Source of the DNA: Corythoichthys intestinalis
Lineage: Eukaryota > Chordata > Actinopteri > Syngnathiformes > Syngnathidae
Direction of reading: 5' to 3'
DNA: 64,000 nucleotides
Assembly: GCF_030265065.1 (NCBI RefSeq)
Contig: NC_080410.1
Location: 17,497,898 to 17,561,897 of the forward strand
Both the position numbers and the translations under genes were made by a program. The notes under the pieces were generated by a model. It saw only the letters and a list, made by a program, of their open reading frames with translations, did not search any database and was not told the DNA's origin. Shown in pieces: positions 58,701-64,000 of the stretch (position 1 is the first letter of the stretch; the number at the start of each line of letters is the position of its first letter).

Positions 58701-61548
58701 GCATGCGCAGACCGAATAATCCTCTCTATCAACCCAATCTGCTCCACTCAGCAGTTTACATTGGGCATGGAGCGGATTATCAATCGATCCAAATTACAAT
58801 ACGATCCGGGTGTATCCAATTGGCTAAGGTGTTTATTTGAGACATTTTTAATTGTGTTGGCCATTCAATCGGATTATAAATATGAATTTTGAACCCATAT
58901 TAATGCACCCTTTGTTATGGATTAATTCGAGGTTTTTTTTTTTTTTTTTTTAGTTTTTTTTCTTACAGCTACAAATCAAGTCCGAAACCTTGGCGTAATT
59001 ATTGACTCAGACCTAAAATTTGATAGCCATCTAAAACCCGTCACTAAATCCGCTTATTACCACCTAAAAAATTTAACCAGAATTAAGGGGCTTCTGACTC
59101 AACAAGACATGGAAAAACATATGCATGCATTCATTTTCAGCAGATTGGACTATTGCAACGATATATTTACGGGTCTTGATAAAAAATCAGTCAGGAAGCT
59201 GCAGCTAGTACAGAATGCTGTAGCCAGAGTCCTCACAAATACAAGCTGGACCACATTACACCGGTTTTGAAATCGTTACATTGGCTTTCAGTGAGTCAAA
59301 GGATAGACTATAAAATACAACTGCTCGTCTACAAAACACTTAGTGGCCTTGGACCAAAATACATGCTTGATTTGTTAGATTCCTATGAGACATCTAGACC
59401 CCTAAGGTCGTCTGGAACCGGTCTCCTGCATGTTCCAAGAACAAGAACCAAGCAGGGTGAGGCAGCATTTAGTTATTATGCTCCTCACCTCTGGAACAAG
59501 TTACCTGAATGTCTGAAGTATATTCAAACTGTTAGCTCTTTTAAATCAGGGCTAAAAACGCTTTTGTTTAGCACTGCATATCCATAACTGTCTATATATT
59601 TCAATCTACTTGCTTTCTATTCCTCTTGTGCTTATCTCCATTGCTGATTTCAATTATTATTAGTAGTAGTAGTTTTTGTTTTATTTTTATTTATTTATTT
59701 ATTTTTGTTCTATTTGTTATTAAATGCGGTTTTTATGTATAATTTTATTTCCGATTTTGATTGTCTTGGTTATGTTGTATTGATTTAAATGTGATTTTTA
59801 TGATCTTCATGTGATGTAAAGCACTTTGAATTGCCTTGTGTTGAATTGTGCTATATAAATAAATTTGCCTTGCCTTGCCTTTCATTTTTATTTTTTTACT
59901 GCAGATGATTTGAGGGAGAAAAAAGGCAAGAGTTTTCTTTTTTTATCTTGTTTTTTTGCCCCAAAACAAGAAACAAGATAATTAGCAACCAATTATTCAA
60001 TAGATTATTCCATGAGCATTTGTTTCTTTATGAAGATATTTTATATTTGGGGGCTGACAGCACAAATAGGGGGAAAGAAAAATGTATTTAAAACAGAAAT
60101 TTTGCACTTTATTTTGTAACTACAACTCAACATTTAACCCTTTTTAACCCTTTATAGGGATAGTGACTATTTTTGGTAATTTTGGAAAAAAGACCTGGCA
60201 TCATGAAGGCCACAATATCAACATTTAAAATACATGTGTGACCAATAGGACCCAAAAAGTGATGTCCACATATGTGGATACCAAATATCAATACTAATAT
60301 CAATTAAAATGAATAAAAACAGATTCAACACCAACAACAAAAAAGAAATTCATAGTATTTAACATATTGCCGACCACTGACAAAGACCATTGAAGATAGC
60401 CCAATATATTTAAACTGGGAAGACTTGCTGTGAATGCTCATAGTTCAATGCCATTGACGGCATGAAATGTCCAATCAATTTTGACTGGGAGGGGCGAATT
60501 GTTCATTCGCTCTTCTCAGTCAAAATGGATTGGCTGTCTCGCGCCGTCAATGGAAGCCAATGAGTTCAATGCGTTCTTTATAAAGGGTTCAACTTGTTTT
60601 GTTCTTTTTTTCTGTCTTTTGTTGTTATCGTCTCCTTAAAAGTAGAGGGGAGAGGACAAAATCTGAAAAAAACTACATCAAATATTTGTTCAAAAGTTTA
60701 AAAAAAAAAAAAAAATCTGACATTTTTAGGCCATATTGTCATTTCCCAGTAAATAATAATAACCATACATAGACATCCACTTAAAAGAGAGACAACATAC
60801 CCGGCGGTCTCATCCGGAATGATAACTTGAGGTGCGTCAGTTCCAAAATTTGCATAATGCAGAGCAACTGGGGAAGTGCGAGGAACAACAGGGGAAGAGG
60901 ACGGCCTCATAAACTGATACAGCCCCTGAAAGACAGCAGAAGGATGTATAGGCGTTAAATATTTAACTGATGACACAATGTGAATTTTTGCACGTTTTTC
61001 AAGAAAGTACGTACACATTGAAAAAGACAGCAGAAAATTAAAGCGAGTATGACAGAAATTTAACAACTACACAGGGATAAAAGTGTCAAAAACTACTTCA
61101 ACCAACCTCCTGGCCGCCATCAGTACATGTGCCGCTGTCTTTGTGACCAGAAACAGGCAGACAAGGTTCAGACAATGGGTGCGAGTTCACCCACACTGAG
61201 CCAACAGACAGACTACAGTTGGAGAGAAACAAAGGGGAAAACATATGAATAGCATACAGAAGCATTAACTGTTTCAGTGCCAGTGATGATGATAGAAAAA
61301 TTCATGTGACTGTTTTTATCCTTCTGCTGTGAATTTAAATTAGTTTGTCAATAGCAAACAGCCAATCCATCACCGTCAATGGCACCCAATGAGTTCATTA
61401 TATAGTAAAAAGAAAGAAAAATATTTTATAGATTAAAAAAAAAAAATCTTCAACAGTTATCACGAATGGGAAAACAAGTGGCTATGCTATTAATATGTCC
61501 AAAAATGACATTATTTGTTTTTTGCATAACATTAAGAGCTAAATAAGA

Positions 61549-61594
<46 letters not shown>

Positions 61595-62117
61595 TGAAAC
61601 TTAACTTGGTCAGATTTAACATTATATACAGATTTAATGTAATTTTCTGTGATTAAAAAAAGTAATAATCCTTATGTGACAATGTAAGGAAAAGTTCTTG
61701 AATAAAAGTAGTGTTGCACTGGTAACATTTTATGCGTAGATTCCGATACGCATTCAGCCAATGCTCATACTGAACTGATGCCACCTTTTTTTTTCGCTTA
61801 AAAACTAAATTACTGCATACTCACTTAAATGTAAAGAAATCTTGGCTTGTTCAGACACGGCTTATTCACCTTTGTGGATCAAGAAAAAAAGACTGAAACA
61901 AACCGAGTGAATCAGTACATTTTTAATCGCCAACCTGGTATGTGCGATTTGCCGTGTGCCGGTATGACATTCTGACGGTATGACATTTTGACGGTAAAAA
62001 TAACCTTAAGCCAAAATATCATATCTAGGTTAAAAAAAAAAATCTATTGAACAGGATTTTTATTTTCAAAACATATTAGCAAATTAGAACATAAGTATGT
62101 TAAGTTAAAAAAAAAAC

Positions 62118-62182
<65 letters not shown>

Positions 62183-63614
62183 ATACCAAAAAATAACTGG
62201 ATTATTCTAAATAGAGTTAAAATAAATGCAGTCCTTTAGGTAAACACAACCACAGCTCAAAATTATTACCATCAGAAAAAAACTCATAAATTATCCAGAA
62301 AAAGTGCGTGTGTATGACTCGTATCATGTTTATACACACTATTTCTCAAAACAGATGACAGAGAAAAAAAACCAGCACATTTTACCACCGCTAGACACAC
62401 TAAACACGCTGAAGTTAACTCTCGTAGCTGGTGGGAGACGTTCATGACGGTGTTTACTCACCTTTAATTTTGTATAAATGCGAAATTATATTGGAGGTAT
62501 TGCCTCCTCCGCAGCCACCCTCCGCAAACATGTTTTACATGCCAGTTGGCCCTCTTCCTCTAAGCCCATCCTGTAAATATTCTGTAGCCGTAACCCCATA
62601 CCAGCGATTTCATTTTCTTCGGTGGAGGAAAAAGTTAGAGTTTCACCCCTCCGGCCATCGCGTAGCACAGCTGACTCACTGACACTGAGCAACAATCAGT
62701 GGGGGACGGTTGAGCCTTGCAGCTGCAAGCGAGGGATTTCTCCCCGCATTTTGGACATAAAAAATAGCTAATACTGTTGGGACGGTATGATGGAAAATTT
62801 TTGCGGTTTTGTAACCGTGACATTTTCATACCACGGTATACCTTAAAACCGGTAACCGGCACATGTCTATGTGTGACAATAAACAGATAAACTTTAAAAC
62901 TTGAGACTTGAATTGCTCTCAAAGATCAAAATGTCGTTTTCACTTATGCTAGCAGAGCAAACAAGTTTGCTAGCCTACATTTCCCTGTTTTCCCTCTTTC
63001 GCTCCTGCGTAGCTAGTGGCCATCTCTTGGGTAAGATGATCAGTTGGTTGGAAACTAAAGCTCGCAGAGTACATGCTGCGCACATCAGCGCGTTATTTCT
63101 TTACTCTCCGATACCAATGATGTCATTTTAGTGCCTTATCCGATGTATACTACTGTTGGTTTCAGTGCAACACTACTTAAGAGCCAGATTCCTACAGCAT
63201 GAATGGTTTTAAAAACAGACAAAACCATACTGTGTTGGTAATAAACAAAAATTTATAGCTGTATGCAAGTGTGTGCCTCTTAGATGTCTCTAATGCCAGA
63301 GTGAGGTCTTCAGTCCAGATGCATGCTGCTTGGCCATGTGGACTATGATTCCCTGTGTAAAACAGAATGCTACTGTGACTCAAGTGGAAATCTACTGATG
63401 AAATCCTGCTTCAATCCTTAAAAGGTCATTTTATACATCTACAGAAAAATACGTATTTACCCAAAGTCACTGCTTCTGTATTACTTCTGAAAGTCATTAG
63501 AGGAAGGAGTGGCCCAGGAGAGGGCGTGACCACACATGGCGAAGAAGGAGCGGCTCCACATAGGACAGTAGGAGGATACTGTGTACCAGAGGGCACAGCA
63601 CAAGACTGCACCAA
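49706..63614 (-). CDS. aldh16a1: Aldehyde dehydrogenase 16 family member A1, C-terminal half (partial)
   Basis: ALDH superfamily member with two ALDH-like domains; the human protein lacks the catalytic Cys and probably acts as a non-enzymatic or scaffold protein. Exons in order: 63614-63461, 63352-63277, 61212-61107, 60925-60801, 56021-55851, 54607-54403, 54273-54100, 50286-50161, 49879-49706. They join in phase to 436 aa, matching about residues 366-802 of human ALDH16A1; the N-terminal half lies beyond the right edge. Diagnostic blocks: YPPTVLCGAAPSSPCV, VGSVWVNSHPLSEPCLPVSG, DGGQEGLYQFMRPSSSP, HYIGGKACKSESGSS, GGQKDVRNAVEAAI, ALGVVGVVLPDKQPLLAMV, PPGLVNIITGRRDQLTKAL and a short variable tail ending VWIPTA. 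The 5' end of exon 54273 is uncertain: an acceptor 12 nt upstream would also keep phase. The intron after 63277 appears to use a GC donor. Confidence 0.92.
49975..50080. repeat. CACTTCCTG-type repeat cluster
   Basis: GTAAACTCCTGTGGGTCACT, TCGTTCCTGTTAATTTTGGG and poly-T, like the segment at 13470-13520. Confidence 0.65.
50690..53449. mobile_element. hAT-type element (CAAGGGCGTAGGTTTG ends) containing a Tc1
   Basis: Ends CAAGGGCGTAGGTTTGG and CAAACCTACACCCTTG, exact 8-bp duplication ATTCAAAG at 50682-50689 and 53450-53457. Without the Tc1 (51702-53329) it is about 1.13 kb, roughly twice the copy at 31467-31990, so that copy is internally deleted or this one has extra DNA. No hAT transposase seen. 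Confidence 0.9.
51702..53329 (+). mobile_element. Tc1-like transposon, nearly intact
   Basis: 1628 bp, ends CAGTGCCTCGCAAAAGTATT and a near inverse, TA at 51700-51701 and 53330-53331. The transposase from 52093: MKTKEHTRQVRDTVVEKFKA, paired-type HTH, GRPSKLS hook, [53 protein letters not shown]. Three lesions are visible: a frameshift near 52375, a TGA at 52718-52720, and a frameshift near 53070 just before the GGATKY end. All three catalytic DDE blocks are otherwise present. Confidence 0.95.
53520..53700. repeat. CACTTCCTGT / GGGGCATTCC repeat cluster
   Basis: At least four degenerate units such as GTCACTTCCTGTAAATTGGT and GGGCATTCCTGGGTCATTTCC, in an aldh16a1 intron. Confidence 0.7.
54838..54935. 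repeat. Foldback-type dispersed repeat, two facing arms
   Basis: TCCAACTCATTTGAACTGGG and, inverted, CCCAGTCCAAATGGATTGGA, followed by CTGTCAATGGCAGCCAA. Confidence 0.75.
54936..55850. other. aldh16a1 intron, low-complexity
   Basis: AT-rich, with a purine-rich GAGA/GAGAAAG tract at about 55540-55645. No element recognised. Confidence 0.5.
56108..57975. repeat. Possible MITE with GGGTACGTTTACATGGGT ends
   Basis: GGGTACGTTTACATGGGT at 56108 resembles the reverse complement of the ATATTAATGCACCC end at about 57960-57974, and both flanks have AATCCGATTGAAAT / CAATCGGATTATAAAT. The hAT at 56187-57173 would be nested within it. No TSD confirmed. Confidence 0.35.
56187..57173. mobile_element. hAT-type MITE, GGGCTGTCAAA family, 3' half duplicated
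   Basis: Begins TAGGGCTGTCAAAATTATCG, ends TCGTTTGACAGCCCTA, exact 8-bp duplication CTGTATAC at 56179-56186 and 57174-57181. From about 56461 the 3' half, including the terminal TTTGACANCCCTA, occurs twice in tandem (about 56461-56820 and 56822-57173). Confidence 0.9.
57688..59562. repeat. 937/938-bp near-perfect tandem duplication
   Basis: 57688-58624 and 58625-59562 differ, as far as I can see, only by one T in a poly-T run (18 versus 19) and one G/A (58584 versus 59522). Each unit has about 300 bp of flanking intron followed by a 5'-truncated LINE. The junction lies inside the LINE. Confidence 0.9.
58029..58624 (+). mobile_element. LINE (L2/CR1-like) reverse-transcriptase 3' fragment, copy 1
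   Basis: Plus strand: RNLGVIIDSDLKFDSHLKPV, FIFSRLDYCNDIFTGLDKK, then after a frameshift near 58325 LHWLSVSQRIDYKIQLLVYK and APHLWNKLPECLKYVQ. These are the C-terminal blocks of CR1/L2-group reverse transcriptases. The LINE 3' end is cut by the duplication junction. Confidence 0.8.
58967..59880 (+). mobile_element. LINE (L2/CR1-like) 3' end, copy 2 with tail
   Basis: Same protein blocks as copy 1, continuing to KTLLFSTAYP and stop at 59587, then a 3' UTR with GTAAAGCACTTTGAATTGCC and TGCTATATAAATAAATTTGC, ending in TTGCC repeats. This is the original 3' end. Confidence 0.85.
59881..60800. other. aldh16a1 intron with dispersed short repeats
   Basis: Two adjacent copies of the dispersed GCCATTGACGGCAT...CAATGGAAGCCAATGA family at about 60370-60570. 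Otherwise AT-rich. Confidence 0.55.
61561..61592. repeat. (AT)n microsatellite
   Basis: About 16 AT units. Confidence 0.9.
61709..63174. mobile_element. Nonautonomous DNA element with TAGTGTTGCACTG ends, composite
   Basis: TAGTGTTGCACTG at the left is the exact inverse of CAGTGCAACACTA at the right. The flanks match only weakly as a target duplication. Inside, about 61950-62860 has inverted GTGCCGGTATGACATT / TAAAACCGGTAACCGGCAC parts, probably a second nested element. It lies in the aldh16a1 intron that has the GC donor. Confidence 0.65.
62124..62170. repeat. (AT)n microsatellite
   Basis: About 23 AT units inside the composite repeat. Confidence 0.9.
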
Positions 63615-64000
63615 CTGAGGGGCATAAAAACAAAACTATTAGTTATTACGTTTTAATTAATCCTTTATAAGGCACTCATAGCAAGAAAATAAAAGAACGT
63701 AACAATTATATATATTTATATATTTAAAAAAAAATAGTGTGAACATTTATTGTACTTCCAAAACCATCTTTTGCGTTCGCAAAATAATTTTGGACGTGTG
63801 AATTTTTTTTTTATGCTTAATTCTTTAAACGTGGGCATTCACAGCCACTAATCCCAGTTTAAGAGAATTGGATGGACGTCTATCGTTGTCAGTGGCAAGC
63901 AATGAGTCAATAGTAAATATTCTTTTTTTTTTTTTTATTAAAAAAGTTAGTTTTTTCTGTTTTACATTCAAGTCAAAGAACTACTAATATTATTTAAAAT
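63615..64000. other. aldh16a1 intron to window edge
   Basis: AT-rich, with one dispersed-repeat copy at about 63845-63910 (GGATGGACGTCTATCGTTGT). No further exon recognised. Confidence 0.5.

Noticed and set aside
57743-58892. A 187-aa frame that fuses LINE reverse transcriptase to a novel tail
   Set aside because: The tail is intron sequence brought next to the LINE by the tandem duplication; the same tail frame occurs alone at 57743-57955.

Overview
This window is vertebrate, most likely teleost fish, nuclear DNA. It holds multi-exon genes with GT-AG introns that can be joined codon by codon, an AT-rich intron and intergenic background, and a heavy load of Tc1/mariner and hAT-type DNA transposons, LINE fragments, a tRNA-derived SINE and microsatellites. 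Some dispersed short repeats recall syngnathid (pipefish/seahorse) genomes, but that is memory and not something this window can prove.

Four host genes can be reconstructed. (1) tnnt1, slow skeletal troponin T, plus strand, 2008-20920, 12 coding exons, 281 aa. (2) A synaptotagmin of the Syt1/2/5 type, best called syt5, minus strand, 34717-25601, 8 coding exons, 407 aa, with all ten C2 calcium-binding aspartates. (3) A ferritin H/M-type subunit gene, minus strand, 43356-42102, 4 exons, 176 aa, with a classical iron-responsive element and a TATA box upstream. (4) The C-terminal half of aldh16a1, minus strand, 63614-49706, 9 exons, 436 aa, continuing past the right edge. tnnt1 and syt5 are convergent neighbours. 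TNNT1 and SYT5 are also close neighbours on human chromosome 19q13.4, and FTL and ALDH16A1 lie on 19q13.3, so the block looks like conserved vertebrate synteny. The genes do unrelated jobs (muscle thin filament, exocytosis, iron storage, ALDH-superfamily protein); this is a neighbourhood, not an operon or pathway.

Layout: 1-2007 left edge with a Tc1 fragment; 2008-21064 tnnt1, whose introns carry Tc1, hAT, LINE, SINE and a solo LTR; 21065-25600 intergenic repeats; 25601-34721 syt5 with hAT insertions in its introns; 34722-41900 repeat-rich intergenic DNA with a long-TIR Tc1 element; 41918-43610 ferritin; 43800-46051 a hAT element with a Tc1 inside it; 46052-49700 intergenic; 49706-64000 aldh16a1 with a hAT/Tc1 nest, a hAT with an internal duplication and a very young 937/938-bp tandem duplication.

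The most informative structure is the transposon stratigraphy. Many insertions are bounded by exact or near-exact 8-bp target-site duplications, and several are nested two or three deep, so relative insertion order can be read directly. I found no evidence for a new enzymatic or defence system. The least explained items are two dispersed short repeat families, two perfect 37-bp-arm palindromes, and hAT elements whose 3' halves are tandemly duplicated.
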